Source: an uncultured Eubacteriales bacterium
GTDB lineage: Bacteria > Bacillota > Clostridia > Oscillospirales > Acutalibacteraceae
Assembly: GCA_934647945.1 (NCBI GenBank)
Contig: CAKUFK010000001.1
Span: 62,001-126,000, forward strand
Reading direction: 5' to 3'
DNA: 64,000 nucleotides
The position numbers were made by a program, and so were the translations under genes. Below are positions 25,280-34,937 of this stretch, in pieces. The number at the start of each line of letters is the position of its first letter. Position 1 is the first letter of the stretch. The notes under the pieces were generated by a model. The model had not been told where the DNA came from and did no database searches. It saw only the letters and a program-made list of their open reading frames with translations.

Positions 25280-25336
25280 GAGAAAGACCTCCCAGTTTCA
25301 AGTATGTACGGGGCAGGGCCCCGGGTTGGCTGCTTT

Positions 25337-26068
25337 TCAGAGGGTTAGGTGCTTTTCGTTCAAAAAACGGGAAAAGGCCTCCTCGCTGCCGTTGACGACG
25401 AGCTCCGGAGGGAAATCGATCTCCCGCAAAAGCTCCAGGCAGCGGGGCATCCGGCCCACCTGTCCGTGGAAATGGGCATCCGAATCCAAAACTATCCGGA
25501 CGGCGTGCTCTTTGCACAGCTCCGCAATCCTCCGGCAGTTCTCCACAGAGGCCGACCGGGCACGGAAGGTGGTCTCGTTGATCTCCACGATCTTGCCGCT
25601 GCGGCCGAAGGCCGGGATCACGGATTCATAATCGTACCGGAAGGCCGGGGTGCCCGAATGCCCGATGATATCCACCTCCGGGTTCTCCGCCAGGGCGAGA
25701 TACGCCGCCGTACACGCCTCGGCGCTGCCCGGCTCCAGCACACTCAGGTGCATCGAGGCAATAACGAGATCCAGCGAGAAAAACCGTTCTTCCGGCAGAT
25801 CCAGACGTCCGCTGAAATCCATCACGTTCGCTTCCATCCCGTGGAGCACCCGCACCCCTTCGATCGAAGGCGGAAGGACATCCATGTTTCCAAAATGCCA
25901 CAGATGGGGGGCGTCTGGGGCGCCCGGACCATGATCGGTACAAGCGATGGCTAAAAGACGCTGTTCCGCCGCCGCACGGGCCAGCTCGGTAACGGTGCTG
26001 TAAGCGTGGGTAGAGGCGACGGTATGGCAATGCAGATCCGCCACCACGCGGGTCAGGGGCATGTTCAT
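25337..26068 (-). CDS. PHP-domain phosphatase (YcdX-like)
   Basis: 243 residues with the metal-binding PHP motifs VVADLHCHTVAST, IACTDHGPGAPDAP, ASMHLSVLEP, IIGHSGTPAF and IVLDSDAHF. The YcdX branch contains trinuclear-zinc phosphatases. The start at 26068 has AAGGAGA 7 nt upstream. Its place after hprK is a common clostridial arrangement. Confidence 0.9.
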   Translation of the reverse strand: MNMPLTRVVADLHCHTVASTHAYSTVTELARAAAEQRLLAIACTDHGPGAPDAPHLWHFGNMDVLPPSIEGVRVLHGMEANVMDFSGRLDLPEERFFSLDLVIASMHLSVLEPGSAEACTAAYLALAENPEVDIIGHSGTPAFRYDYESVIPAFGRSGKIVEINETTFRARSASVENCRRIAELCKEHAVRIVLDSDAHFHGQVGRMPRCLELLREIDFPPELVVNGSEEAFSRFLNEKHLTL

Positions 26069-26087
26069 GCGCGGGTCTCCTTCGCAG

Positions 26088-27056
26088 TCAGAATTGTTCC
26101 CATTCGGTCTGGGCCTCGGGGGGCGGCGGCACCTGGTCATCCATGCCCAGGTTGTGCATCAGCTCCTGCGCCGCGTTGTATCCCATCTTTTTCTGCCGGT
26201 TGTTCATGGCCGCCACCTCGATAATGATGGCCAGGTTCCGGCCCGGCTTGACCGGTATGGTCAGCATGGGGACGGTGATGCCGAGGATGTCGGCGTATTC
26301 ACTGTCCAGCCCCATCCGGTCGTACACCTTTTCACTGTCCCACTGCTCGAGCTGGATCACCATGTCGATTTTCTCTGTGACCTTGACCGCGCCCATACCG
26401 AAGATGCGCCGGGCGTTGACGATGCCAATGCCGCGCAGCTCGATGAAATGGCGGATATTGTCCGGAGCGGAACCCACCAGCGTTTTTGCCGAGACCCGGC
26501 GGATTTCCACCGCGTCGTCGGCAATGAGGCGATGCCCTCTCTTGACCAGCTCGATGGCCGTCTCGCTTTTACCCACGCCGCTGTCCCCCGCCAGCAGGAT
26601 TCCCTCCCCGTACACCTCGACAAAAACACCGTGGCGGGTAATGCGGGGGGCGAGCTGGACATTGAGGAACGCAATGAGCGCCGCCATGAAGCCGGAGGTG
26701 GTATCCGCCGTATGGAGCAGCGGCACTCCGTATTTGACGCAGGCCTCCCGCAGATCGGGCAGGATCGGCAGCCGCCTGCTCACCACGACGGCAGGGGGAC
26801 GGCGCGAGACGAGCTGCTCGAGCCGGACCGTCCGCAGGGAGGGGGCCAGCGCCTCCAGAAATCCGTGCTCGCTTTTCCCCAGGACCTGGATGCGGTCGCT
26901 GTCGAAATAGTCATAATACCCGCCGAGCGCCAAACCCGGACGGTTGACGTCGCTACAGGTAACCAGCAGCTCCTCAGGATTGGACGGCATGAAAACCGTC
27001 TCCAGCCCCACTTCCTTGATGATCTGCGAGAGCGAAACCGAATAGGTGACCGCCAT
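26088..27056 (-). CDS. hprK: HPr kinase/phosphorylase
   Basis: 322 residues: an N-terminal MurF-like domain, Walker A GDSGVGKSE at about 157-165, VEIRRVSA, the GIGIVNARRIFG segment, and the signature around KIDMVIQLEQWDSEKVYDR. It phosphorylates HPr on Ser46, controlling carbon catabolite repression. The start at 27056 is preferred over 27113, which extends into the promoter region (a TATACT -10 lies near 27183-27188 on the minus strand). Confidence 0.96.
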   Translation of the reverse strand: MAVTYSVSLSQIIKEVGLETVFMPSNPEELLVTCSDVNRPGLALGGYYDYFDSDRIQVLGKSEHGFLEALAPSLRTVRLEQLVSRRPPAVVVSRRLPILPDLREACVKYGVPLLHTADTTSGFMAALIAFLNVQLAPRITRHGVFVEVYGEGILLAGDSGVGKSETAIELVKRGHRLIADDAVEIRRVSAKTLVGSAPDNIRHFIELRGIGIVNARRIFGMGAVKVTEKIDMVIQLEQWDSEKVYDRMGLDSEYADILGITVPMLTIPVKPGRNLAIIIEVAAMNNRQKKMGYNAAQELMHNLGMDDQVPPPPEAQTEWEQF

Positions 27057-27340
27057 TCTGTCCGCCGCCTTTCCGGACGCAGGCCGCGTCCTCGATAGTA
27101 TGCCGTATCCCATCCCGACATCCGCCCGTTCATACGGAAGCGCCGCCGGAAGGACGCCGTTTTTTATAACGGGACTGTGCCTAGTATACCGTATTTCGGG
27201 AAAAGATAAAAGATGCTTTCAGACTTTTTTTGGCAGGATTTTTTGCATTTTCCGCCAAAGGTCTGCAAAGGGGGGCCTTTGACAGACCGTGTTTCCAGAT
27301 TCTTCCCTTTGCTTTAAGAAATTCTACAGAATTTCTCCCC

Positions 27341-27369
27341 TTGCATCCCATGCCGTTCCATTGTAAAAT
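27341..27369 (+). promoter_or_regulatory. Promoter of the glycosyltransferase gene
   Basis: TTGCAT and TAAAAT are spaced by 17 nt, 56 nt before the gene start, with an AGGAGG site between. Confidence 0.65.
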
Positions 27370-27424
27370 GAAAAAGCCGGGGGCTTTGCGGCCGCGGCGC
27401 GTATCGATCAGGAGGAACACACCT

Positions 27425-28621
27425 ATGGACAGACTAAATGTCGGCCTTTTCAACGATTCTTTTCCGCCCACCATCGACGGCGTGGCACAGGCTGTGAAAA
27501 ATTACGCGGATGTCCTGCATCGGAACCACTGTGATGTCACCGTGGTCACTCCCGAGTACAAGGGAGTGCGGGATGAGTATCCGTTCGAGGTGTTCCGGTA
27601 TCAGTCCATCCCTCTCGACCACCGCATCGGATACCGGGCGGGAAATCCCTTCAATCCCGAAACCCTCATCCGCCTGCGCCGCAAGCACTTCGATCTGATG
27701 CATATCCATGCCCCCTTCGCCTCGTCCGTGCTGGTGGGCAACATCAACCGCCGTCCCCGCGTTCCCACCGTCCTCACCTATCACACCAAGTTCGATATCG
27801 ACATCGCCAAGCGGGTACCGCTCGACAGCATGCGCCGTCTGGCCATGCGCTTCCTGCTGGACAACGTCAATGCGGTCGACGAGGTATGGGTCGTGACCGA
27901 AGGCTGCGGGCGGGCGCTGCGCAACATCGGCTATAAGGGCGGATACACCGTGATGGAAAACGGCACCGACTTTGCCTATGGGCGGGCCGAAGATGCCGCA
28001 GTAAACGCCTTGCGGGAGAAATACCAGATCCGGGAGGACGAGTTCGTCTTCCTGTTCGTCGGGCGGATGATGTGGTACAAAAACGTCCGGCTCATCCTGG
28101 ACAGCCTGGCCCTCCTGCAGCAGGAAGGGGTACCGTTCCGGGCGCTTCTCGTCGGGGACGGATATGACGCCCCCGATATTCAGGCCTATTCCGTCGCCCG
28201 CGGCCTCCAGGACCGCGCCGTTTTCACCGGCGCCATTTATGACCGGGAGGCACTGCGCGCATATTACAGCCTGGCGGACCTCTTTCTCTTCCCCTCAACC
28301 TACGACACCTCGGGCATCGTGGTCAAGGAGGCCGCCGCCTGCGACTGCCCCACCCTGCTCGTACGGGGAAGCTGCGCGGCCGAGGGTGTAGTCCATGCTG
28401 AAAACGGGTATCTGGCGGAAGAAAACGCAGATTCCTGCGCCAAGGTATTGCTCGAAGCCTGCAGCGACCGGCAAGCCCTGCGCAAAACCGGACAAAACGC
28501 CGGACAAAACCTCTATCTTTCCTGGGATACCGCCGTCGCCAGGGCCTACAAACGGTATCAGGAGATCCTCAAAGCCTGGCCCGGTCCACTGCCTTACAAT
28601 TCTAAAAATCGCTGGGTATAA
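27425..28621 (+). CDS. GT4-family glycosyltransferase (diglucosyl-diacylglycerol synthase-like)
   Basis: 398 residues with a GT-B fold. The N-terminal acceptor part has FNDSFPPTIDGVAQAVKNYA and LMHIHAPFASSVLVGNINRR. The donor part has FLFVGRMMWYKN, the LVGDGYD motif and the EX7E-like FLFPSTYDTSGIVVKEAAAC. The opening DSFPPTIDGVA is typical of lipid-sugar transferases making lipoteichoic-acid anchors or glycolipids (cd03817). AGGAGG lies 10 nt upstream. It is a single-gene unit with its own promoter and terminator; substrate is inferred only. Confidence 0.88.
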   Translation: MDRLNVGLFNDSFPPTIDGVAQAVKNYADVLHRNHCDVTVVTPEYKGVRDEYPFEVFRYQSIPLDHRIGYRAGNPFNPETLIRLRRKHFDLMHIHAPFASSVLVGNINRRPRVPTVLTYHTKFDIDIAKRVPLDSMRRLAMRFLLDNVNAVDEVWVVTEGCGRALRNIGYKGGYTVMENGTDFAYGRAEDAAVNALREKYQIREDEFVFLFVGRMMWYKNVRLILDSLALLQQEGVPFRALLVGDGYDAPDIQAYSVARGLQDRAVFTGAIYDREALRAYYSLADLFLFPSTYDTSGIVVKEAAACDCPTLLVRGSCAAEGVVHAENGYLAEENADSCAKVLLEACSDRQALRKTGQNAGQNLYLSWDTAVARAYKRYQEILKAWPGPLPYNSKNRWV

Positions 28622-28643
28622 GGCCGGCCGCCATCTCCCGCTC

Positions 28644-28678
28644 ACAAGGCATCCTCTGTAAAGAAGATGCCTTGTTTG
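28644..28678 (+). terminator. Terminator of the glycosyltransferase gene
   Basis: A 10-bp stem (ACAAGGCATC with GATGCCTTGT, 12-nt loop) followed by TTTGATT, 22 nt after the stop codon. Confidence 0.75.
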
Positions 28679-28753
28679 ATTCATCACGGATACTCTGTTT
28701 GACAGCTGTCTTTACTCATGGGTGGCAGAATATTGGTGTGGCGAGGTGTAACG

Positions 28754-29269
28754 ATGACAACGATCCAAAAGGATGAATATGTTTTTTCCGTTGACGTCGA
28801 AAAAACGAAAGAATATTATAAAACACACACTCTCTGCGACTGCGTGTGTTGCCGGAATTATTACGCACAAATCAAAGACAAACTCCCTAAGCTGAACGCT
28901 TTTTTAAGTGAATTCGGAGTTGACATTTCAAAGCCGGATGAAGCAATGAGTGCTGAAATGGATGATTACATCGATTATATCCAGGTGGACTATACCGTAT
29001 GCGGAAGCATCGGATCAATGAGTGAATATGAACTTGATATATATGATGATCTGTTTTTAAGCATCGTTATCACGAATGGTTTTGTGTCCCCCAACGAACA
29101 AACAGGGGAATATTTTACAATTTCCGTTATGCAAATCGAACTTCCGTGGGTATTGGATGAACCTTTCCCGAGGGGGTTAGATGAACCTTTCTCGAAAAAA
29201 ACAAAGAGCAAAGCATTTACAAAACCAATCAATTTTTGCTTGAAACCGTTTAAAAAATGGCATTCATAA
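28754..29269 (+). CDS. Hypothetical acidic protein, low-GC orphan
   Basis: 171 residues, no recognised family. It starts MTTIQKDEYVFSVDVEKTKE with GAGGTG 5 nt upstream, has a CDCVCC cluster near residue 27, is rich in Asp and Tyr, and has no signal or membrane helix. Near the C-terminus LDEPF occurs twice, about 8 residues apart, a small tandem duplication. GC (about 40%) is well below the neighbours, suggesting acquisition. Confidence 0.7.
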   Translation: MTTIQKDEYVFSVDVEKTKEYYKTHTLCDCVCCRNYYAQIKDKLPKLNAFLSEFGVDISKPDEAMSAEMDDYIDYIQVDYTVCGSIGSMSEYELDIYDDLFLSIVITNGFVSPNEQTGEYFTISVMQIELPWVLDEPFPRGLDEPFSKKTKSKAFTKPINFCLKPFKKWHS

Positions 29270-29374
29270 TGGAGGCGCTCTTTGCATCATCAATGGGTGC
29301 CTTTTGTTAAAATTACTGGATAGCTATACGTACGGCGAGCGTCGGATTTTGATGCCAAAATCCATAACCAGCCG

Positions 29375-29414
29375 AAACGAAAAGGCTTCCCTGACGAGGG
29401 AAGCCTTTTCGTTT
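29375..29414. terminator. Bidirectional hairpin between the orphan gene and the PBP gene
   Basis: A perfect 17-bp stem (AAACGAAAAGGCTTCCC and complement) with a 6-nt loop; TTTTCGTTT forms the tail in either direction. It lies 80 nt past the PBP stop on the minus strand. Confidence 0.75.
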
Positions 29415-29493
29415 AAACCACCTGTATATGCAAGTCCATATTCGAATAGACCCCCCTGCAGGTTCTCTATTCATAAATTAGGCCCGCCTTATT

Positions 29494-31149
29494 TCAGAGC
29501 CCGTCACCAGAGCTCGTCCCGCTGCCGGCAGCCGTATTTGCCTGACGGGTCTTCTCCAGCAAATAGAGATTTTCACAGATTTCCTTATACACCGGCGCGG
29601 ATTTGGAGCCGGTGCGATTGGTATCCTCGGCAAGGACGGCGATCGCATAGCGAGGATTCTCCGCCGGGAAAAATCCCGCGAACCAGCTCTGTACGAGCGC
29701 GGTGCCTTCCTCCACCCAACCGGTTTCCGCCGTCCCGGTTTTACCTCCCCCGCCGCCGTTCAGCGGCCTGGCGGATTTCCCTGTCCCGTTTTCCACCACT
29801 TCGATCATCATCCGGCGGAGTTCCGCGGCAATTTCGGAAGAAAACGCGCGCACCGGGGGATCGGTACTCTGTTCGGTCAGCGTACCGGTTTCATCAACCA
29901 TCCCCTGCAGGATGGTGGGCCGGACCATCAAACCGTCGTTGACGACCGTAGCCACCAGCTGCGCGACATGGACAGGTGTGGCCAGGAGAGAGCCCTGCCC
30001 GAACGACAAATTGGCCAGTACACCCGGCGATTGCAGCTCCGTCTCGGATGGCAGGGTCGCTCTGGCAGTTTTGATCCCCTCGGCGAGCAGGATGGGGCGG
30101 TCGAAACCAAGGGTGACGGCTTGGTTATAGAGCGCCTGCCCTCCCGCCATCTGCATCAGCTGGATAAAATACGGGTTGCAGGATTGAGCGAACCCGCCGG
30201 TCATATCCAGAACCCCGTGTCCCAACCGGTTGGAGCAACCGAAAGACAAAGACCCAACCGGCAGGCTGCCGCTGCAGGCGAATTGTTGCGTAAGGGGGAT
30301 CCCCTTTCCAAGCGCTGTCGCCACCGAAACAATCTTGAAAACCGAACCGCAATTGTAATTGCACAGCGCGCGGTTGAGCAGAGGCGCGTTTGGATCCTCA
30401 AGATAGTCCGCCAGATGAGCGGGCTGGTAATCGGGGACGCTGACCATAGCGAGAACTCGGCCGGTGGAGGGTTCCAAGATGACCACGGCCCCCTTTTCAA
30501 TGCCAGAATGAGCGGCTTCCTCCGCAATTTTCTGGATCTCCGCGTCGATGGTGAGGGCGACGCCCCCTTTGGATTTAGCCAAGGTATCGCTCACGGTCGG
30601 TACCTCTCCCTGCAGAGGTTTGCCCGAACCGTCTACCCGGAAGGTGATGGTCAGAGAGCCCGCCGCGGCATTGAGCTCCTCGTCAAAGGCCTGCTCTACC
30701 CCGGTGACGCCATGCAGCCCGTCGCTGCCCAGGTAGCCGAGCAGATGCGGGGCCAGAATATCGCCCTGGTGGCGGACCGGTACCGTGTAGATGGACAGGC
30801 CGGCCGAGAGAGGGAGCGCCTTATCGGGCAGGCTGACCACCACCGGGCGCCCGCTCTGCAGGCGGTCGCTGACCGATGCCCAGGTTTCCTCGTCCAGATA
30901 TTTGGACAGGATAGCCAGCACCTCCGGGTTGGGTGAAATGCAGGCACGCCGCTCGGTCCCCGTATTGGTCAGCGGCTGCATGTTCCGGTCGTAGATCGTG
31001 CCGCGGCTGTTGGCGATGGTGAGGGTAAAGCTCGACTGCCGATCGGCTGTTTGAAACAGGCTTCCTCCGCTCAAATTGTATACCTTGGCCATGATACCGC
31101 TGAACGCGAACAGTACGGCGGCGAACATCACCAGCGACCGCTTTCTCAT
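29494..31149 (-). CDS. Penicillin-binding protein 2-type transpeptidase
   Basis: 551 residues, class B PBP (PbpA/FtsI-like). It has an N-terminal membrane anchor (RSLVMFAAVLFAFSGIMAKV), a dimerisation region beginning near SRGTIYDRNMQPL, and transpeptidase motifs SVFK (Ser nucleophile), SCN and KTG. The residue before GSVFK is Cys, where many homologs have Pro. It crosslinks peptidoglycan at the outer membrane face. The start at 31149 has AAAGGGGA 7 nt upstream. mltG is just upstream, so both act on the wall. Confidence 0.92.
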   Translation of the reverse strand: MRKRSLVMFAAVLFAFSGIMAKVYNLSGGSLFQTADRQSSFTLTIANSRGTIYDRNMQPLTNTGTERRACISPNPEVLAILSKYLDEETWASVSDRLQSGRPVVVSLPDKALPLSAGLSIYTVPVRHQGDILAPHLLGYLGSDGLHGVTGVEQAFDEELNAAAGSLTITFRVDGSGKPLQGEVPTVSDTLAKSKGGVALTIDAEIQKIAEEAAHSGIEKGAVVILEPSTGRVLAMVSVPDYQPAHLADYLEDPNAPLLNRALCNYNCGSVFKIVSVATALGKGIPLTQQFACSGSLPVGSLSFGCSNRLGHGVLDMTGGFAQSCNPYFIQLMQMAGGQALYNQAVTLGFDRPILLAEGIKTARATLPSETELQSPGVLANLSFGQGSLLATPVHVAQLVATVVNDGLMVRPTILQGMVDETGTLTEQSTDPPVRAFSSEIAAELRRMMIEVVENGTGKSARPLNGGGGGKTGTAETGWVEEGTALVQSWFAGFFPAENPRYAIAVLAEDTNRTGSKSAPVYKEICENLYLLEKTRQANTAAGSGTSSGDGL

Positions 31150-31249
31150 GCTCAAATCCCCTTTGAAAAAATCGGACCCATGGAGGTAGTATTGCCCGCC
31201 TCCGGGCAAAGTAATCCGAAACGGCCGGGACGGATCCATTCGAGCATAC

Positions 31250-31280
31250 GAAAAAGCCGGATCTCTCTCGAGATCCGGCT
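31250..31280 (-). terminator. Terminator of the mltG operon
   Basis: A perfect 11-bp stem (AGCCGGATCTC and complement, TCTC loop) followed on the minus strand by five T residues, between mltG and the PBP gene. Confidence 0.82.
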
Positions 31281-31322
31281 GGGAGCGTCGACAACATCCG
31301 CTTCCCGAGGCGGCTTCACCCG

Positions 31323-32789
31323 TCAGGATTTCGCGTGGATGCCGATGCCGTACTTTTCGCAGGTCTTTTTATGCTGGGCATAGGTTTTCGAGTAAAAGTA
31401 ATGCGGGACCTCGTCGATATACGCCGTCGCAAAGAAATAGCACTGTTTGATTTCCTCGTCTTCGGAAGGCTCCACGACCGCCCGGATGGCGTCCAGGCCC
31501 GGATTGTTGATGGGGCCGACCGGAAGCCCTTCCCGCTCATAGGTATCATACGCCTTGACGAATACCGCGCCGCCGCCCTCGCCGGGAACCATATTCTTGG
31601 CATAGCTGCTGGTGGAATCGCATTCCAGGCGCGGATAGGTACCGGGATTCTCGAGGCGGTTCTGCAGGACGCGGGAGACCTTGTTCATGTTGTCGGTATC
31701 CGCGGCCTCGCCCTGGATGATCGACGCCAGAATCACCGCCTGGTCGATGGTCATCCCCCGGGCCTTGATCGCCGCTTTCAGACTGGTGTCCACACGGGCG
31801 TTGAAGTTGTCCAGGAACTTGCGGACCACGGTTTCTCCCGAGCTGTTGGTGTAAAACTCATACGTATCCGGGAAAAGGTAGCCTTCAAGCGGATAAATCC
31901 GCTCCTCGTCGGTCGGCAGGTCTTTAAGGAAATCATACTCGTACATCACCGTATTGGCGGCCCGGAAGAAATCGGAACGGGTGCAGACCTGGTTTTCTTC
32001 AAGACGATCGGCGATCTTGTTGAGCGTGAAGCCTTCCGGGATCACCACCGAGACCACCTCGCGGGGCTTGCCGGTCTTCATGGTATCGATGAGAACCTGA
32101 TACCCCATGTTCGGCGTCAGGCTGAACGTCCCCGGCTGATACTTGCCGTCCGCATTGGTGACTTTTGAATAAAGGCGGAAGATGAGCGGCTGGTCGATGA
32201 TGCCGTTGTCCTTGAGGATACGGGCGATCGCTTCGGTCGAGGCCCCCTCCGGGATAACGACGTCCACTACAACGTCCGATTTGTTCAGCCCGGTCAGGTC
32301 GATGCCGCCGGTAATGAGAAAATACGCGAGCGTAACCGAGAGCGCCAGCACGATACAAGCGTATATGACACCACGGATGCAGCCCCAGGTGGTGCGGTCC
32401 TTGACCTTCTTTTTTGTCTTTTTCTGCGAGAGAGCCTTCTGTTCTTCGGGCTCCTCCTCTGGAAGCAGCGGCTCCAATTCCGGCTGGTCGGGGGCATCCT
32501 CCTGCGCTGTCAGGGGAAGCGTCCCCCGCAGCTCCTGCTCCACGGGAGTATTTCCCGCCTCCGGCACGGCCGGCGCGGGATCCGCGGGAGGCGGGTCGCC
32601 GTATTCCTCGTCCAGATCGAGCTGGAGGCGGAAGCCCGATACTTTGGCTTTCCGTTCCTCCGTCAGCTGGTCGCCTGGCCCGGGCTGTCCGGGCACAGAA
32701 GGCGGCCGTTCAGAGCCGCGCGCCTGTTTCTCCGCCTGGATATCCTCGATGAGGCGGTCGATATCCTTCTCCCTTTGATCGTCCGTCAT
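31323..32789 (-). CDS. mltG: Endolytic transglycosylase MltG (YceG-like)
   Basis: 488 residues: a long acidic, Pro-rich cytoplasmic N-terminus (about 130 residues, longer than E. coli), one membrane helix (GVIYACIVLALSVTLAYFLI), a LysM-like part (VVIPEGASTEAIARIL) and the YceG domain with the catalytic Glu in LASIIQGEAADT and LEGYLFPDTYEF. It cleaves nascent glycan strands to set their length. The start is the first ATG after AGGAGG. Confidence 0.95.
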   Translation of the reverse strand: MTDDQREKDIDRLIEDIQAEKQARGSERPPSVPGQPGPGDQLTEERKAKVSGFRLQLDLDEEYGDPPPADPAPAVPEAGNTPVEQELRGTLPLTAQEDAPDQPELEPLLPEEEPEEQKALSQKKTKKKVKDRTTWGCIRGVIYACIVLALSVTLAYFLITGGIDLTGLNKSDVVVDVVIPEGASTEAIARILKDNGIIDQPLIFRLYSKVTNADGKYQPGTFSLTPNMGYQVLIDTMKTGKPREVVSVVIPEGFTLNKIADRLEENQVCTRSDFFRAANTVMYEYDFLKDLPTDEERIYPLEGYLFPDTYEFYTNSSGETVVRKFLDNFNARVDTSLKAAIKARGMTIDQAVILASIIQGEAADTDNMNKVSRVLQNRLENPGTYPRLECDSTSSYAKNMVPGEGGGAVFVKAYDTYEREGLPVGPINNPGLDAIRAVVEPSEDEEIKQCYFFATAYIDEVPHYFYSKTYAQHKKTCEKYGIGIHAKS

Positions 32790-32826
32790 ACCATTTTCCT
32801 CCTAGAAAGCCGTTGGGGGAGGGACC

Positions 32827-33390
32827 TCAGCGCACGGTCCGGCGCAAATACCGCTCGGTCACCAGCAAACCCGCCGGCCGGTCGAAACGGCCGTGGGGAA
32901 GCTTTCTCCGCACGCAGTCGCTGTAACAGATTCCCACCATGTCTCCCCCGAAATGGGCCAGGAAACGGTCGTAATACCCTTTTCCATACCCCAGCCGGTA
33001 TCCTCTCCAATCATAACACAGAGCCGGGATCAAACACAAGCCATGTTCGAAATTTGTCACAAGAAAATCCGGATCCGGCTTCGGTTCCAGCACCCCGAAG
33101 GTCCCCGGCACCAGGTCTTCCAGGCTTTTGATGCGGTAAAATTCCATCTGCCTGGTCCCCGGGACACAGCGGGGCACCGCCACGCATTTGCCGTCCTCCA
33201 GCGCGGTCCGGATGATCCCGTGCGTGTCCACCTCGATGGGTGTCGAAACATAGGCCAGCAGCAGATCGTTCCGCTTATACTGCCAGAGGGAGGTCACCCG
33301 CTTCCGGATCGCCGCGTCGAACGCCGCTTTCCGTTCCGGATCCATCTTCCGCCGGTATTCTTTGTATTGTTCCCTCATGACGGCCTTCAT
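32827..33390 (-). CDS. 5-formyltetrahydrofolate cyclo-ligase
   Basis: About 187 residues with the family motifs LLAYVSTPIEVDTHGII, the VPRCVPGTRQMEFYRI segment and the ATP/substrate loop RLGYGKGYYDRFL. It converts 5-formyl-THF to methenyl-THF. The start is uncertain: ATG at 33390 is chosen, but ATGs at 33414 (overlapping the DJ-1 stop) and 33378 (AAGG 5 nt upstream) are possible. Confidence 0.9.
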   Translation of the reverse strand: MKAVMREQYKEYRRKMDPERKAAFDAAIRKRVTSLWQYKRNDLLLAYVSTPIEVDTHGIIRTALEDGKCVAVPRCVPGTRQMEFYRIKSLEDLVPGTFGVLEPKPDPDFLVTNFEHGLCLIPALCYDWRGYRLGYGKGYYDRFLAHFGGDMVGICYSDCVRRKLPHGRFDRPAGLLVTERYLRRTVR

Positions 33391-33404
33391 CGGCCGGATA
33401 TCCC

Positions 33405-33944
33405 CTACCGACATTGCAAGGAGGCGCGCAGCTTGGCGGCCATCTCACCCGACGCCAGCCGGGAAACCAATTCGAGGGCGAAATCCATGGCGGCACCGGC
33501 CCCTTTGGCGGTCACGAACGGCAGATCCACCACGACGGGCTGGTCACAGTAGACGGCGCCGCACAGCTCCTCCTCGAATCCCGGAAAACAGACCGCCCTG
33601 CGGTTTTCCAGCAGGCCTTTGTGTCCCAGGATCGAAGGGGCGGCGCAGATCGCGGCGATCAGCGCACCGTTGACGAGCGCGAACTCGATCATTTGCTGAA
33701 CCGCGTCCGCCTTTTCCAGATGCAGCGTGCCCGGCATGCCGCCCGGAAGCACAACGGCCTGCAGATCCTTTGTCGGGATACGGGAATCATCCGTATCCGT
33801 CCCCACCAGAATGCCGTGGGCACCCCGGATCAGCTTGTCGCCGATCCCCACCGTCACGACCTCGAGCTCCGCGCGGCGCAAAACATCCACCGTCGTCAAA
33901 GCCTCAATTTCCTCGAATCCATCCGCCAAAAAAACCAACACCAT
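33405..33944 (-). CDS. DJ-1/PfpI family protein
   Basis: 179 residues with a class I glutamine-amidotransferase-like fold. It opens VLVFLADGFEEIEALTTVD and has the nucleophile-elbow Cys in AAICAAPSILGHKG. The sub-group is close to YajL/DJ-1, with proposed chaperone or deglycase activity. It is adjacent to, or overlaps, the folate cycloligase gene, with which it is often paired in Clostridia. Confidence 0.9.
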   Translation of the reverse strand: MVLVFLADGFEEIEALTTVDVLRRAELEVVTVGIGDKLIRGAHGILVGTDTDDSRIPTKDLQAVVLPGGMPGTLHLEKADAVQQMIEFALVNGALIAAICAAPSILGHKGLLENRRAVCFPGFEEELCGAVYCDQPVVVDLPFVTAKGAGAAMDFALELVSRLASGEMAAKLRASLQCR

Positions 33945-33965
33945 GTCGTATCAACACCACCAATT

Positions 33966-34835
33966 TCAGTCTAACGCCAGCCCCATATACGGTTTATCCC
34001 CCGCAGCGGGCCGGAGCTGTTCCCATCCGTCATCGTCCAAAGGACGCCAAAGGCCGAACACCGTTCCCTCCCCTTCTGCCGCCCGGACGGGCGTCCGGCA
34101 GACAATGCCGGTCCGGCCGAACCGCGACAGCAAGGCGGACATACAGGCATCTGTCTGAGAGGCGGGGCAGAGAAGCTCCCGGACAAACAGCGCGTCCCCG
34201 TCGGGTTCGCAGAGCGCGCACCCAGCGGACCCGGCAAAGGAAAAACCTCCGCCGCCGGCCGCCTCGGCCTGCTCCAGCGCCAGATCCGCCCACCGTTTTT
34301 CCCAAACGATATGAGGCGGCCCGTCCGCGAGAACCCTTTCCCGCGCGGCCCCGTAGTCCCGCACGGGAAAGAGTTCCAGTCCGGGCACGCGCACAGACGC
34401 GTTAGAGAGAGGCTTCCGCCTCTCCAGGAAACCGAAGAAAGGCCGGTAGCCGAACTGGGTATAGTAGTCCGTCAAGCCCTGGGAGGCCGGGCGCAGAAAA
34501 GAGGCCGCCTGTCCCCGGCTCCGGCCGACCTCGAACGCGGCTTTCAGCAAGGCACCGCAATACCCCCGCCCCCGGTAAGCGGGCAGCGTGGCCGCCGCGT
34601 AGATATACTGGACCGGCAGGCTCCTCCCCGCCGCCGCATACCGCTGCGGCAGCAGCAACAGCATGGAAACGGGAAAGCCGTCCGGCGCGGCCACGAGGCA
34701 TTCCGTTTCCAGGGCAAGGCGGCCGAAGACCGCCCGGACGGTTTCCATCGTGTCCCCTGGAAAACAGGCGAGCCAGAGCCGGGACAGGGCCGGCCGGTCT
34801 TCCGGACGGGCAAAGCGCGGCACGAAATCATCCAT
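33966..34835 (-). CDS. GNAT N-acetyltransferase, Eis-like
   Basis: 289 residues. The N-terminal GNAT fold has the acetyl-CoA loop LPAYRGRGYCGALLKAAFE and a YYTQFGYRPFFGF segment, followed by a second, degenerate GNAT-like half, as in Eis-type proteins. The substrate is not predictable. It lies between DJ-1 and the DUF2156 gene. Confidence 0.82.
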   Translation of the reverse strand: MDDFVPRFARPEDRPALSRLWLACFPGDTMETVRAVFGRLALETECLVAAPDGFPVSMLLLLPQRYAAAGRSLPVQYIYAAATLPAYRGRGYCGALLKAAFEVGRSRGQAASFLRPASQGLTDYYTQFGYRPFFGFLERRKPLSNASVRVPGLELFPVRDYGAARERVLADGPPHIVWEKRWADLALEQAEAAGGGGFSFAGSAGCALCEPDGDALFVRELLCPASQTDACMSALLSRFGRTGIVCRTPVRAAEGEGTVFGLWRPLDDDGWEQLRPAAGDKPYMGLALD

Positions 34836-34937
34836 TCTTGAGCGTCCCCTTCCAGAGGGTCATTGGGGCCATGCGGCGCAGGAGGCCAAAGAGCCCCCTC
34901 CTGGGCCGGAACAAAGCCGTATCCGCCGCCCGTCCCC

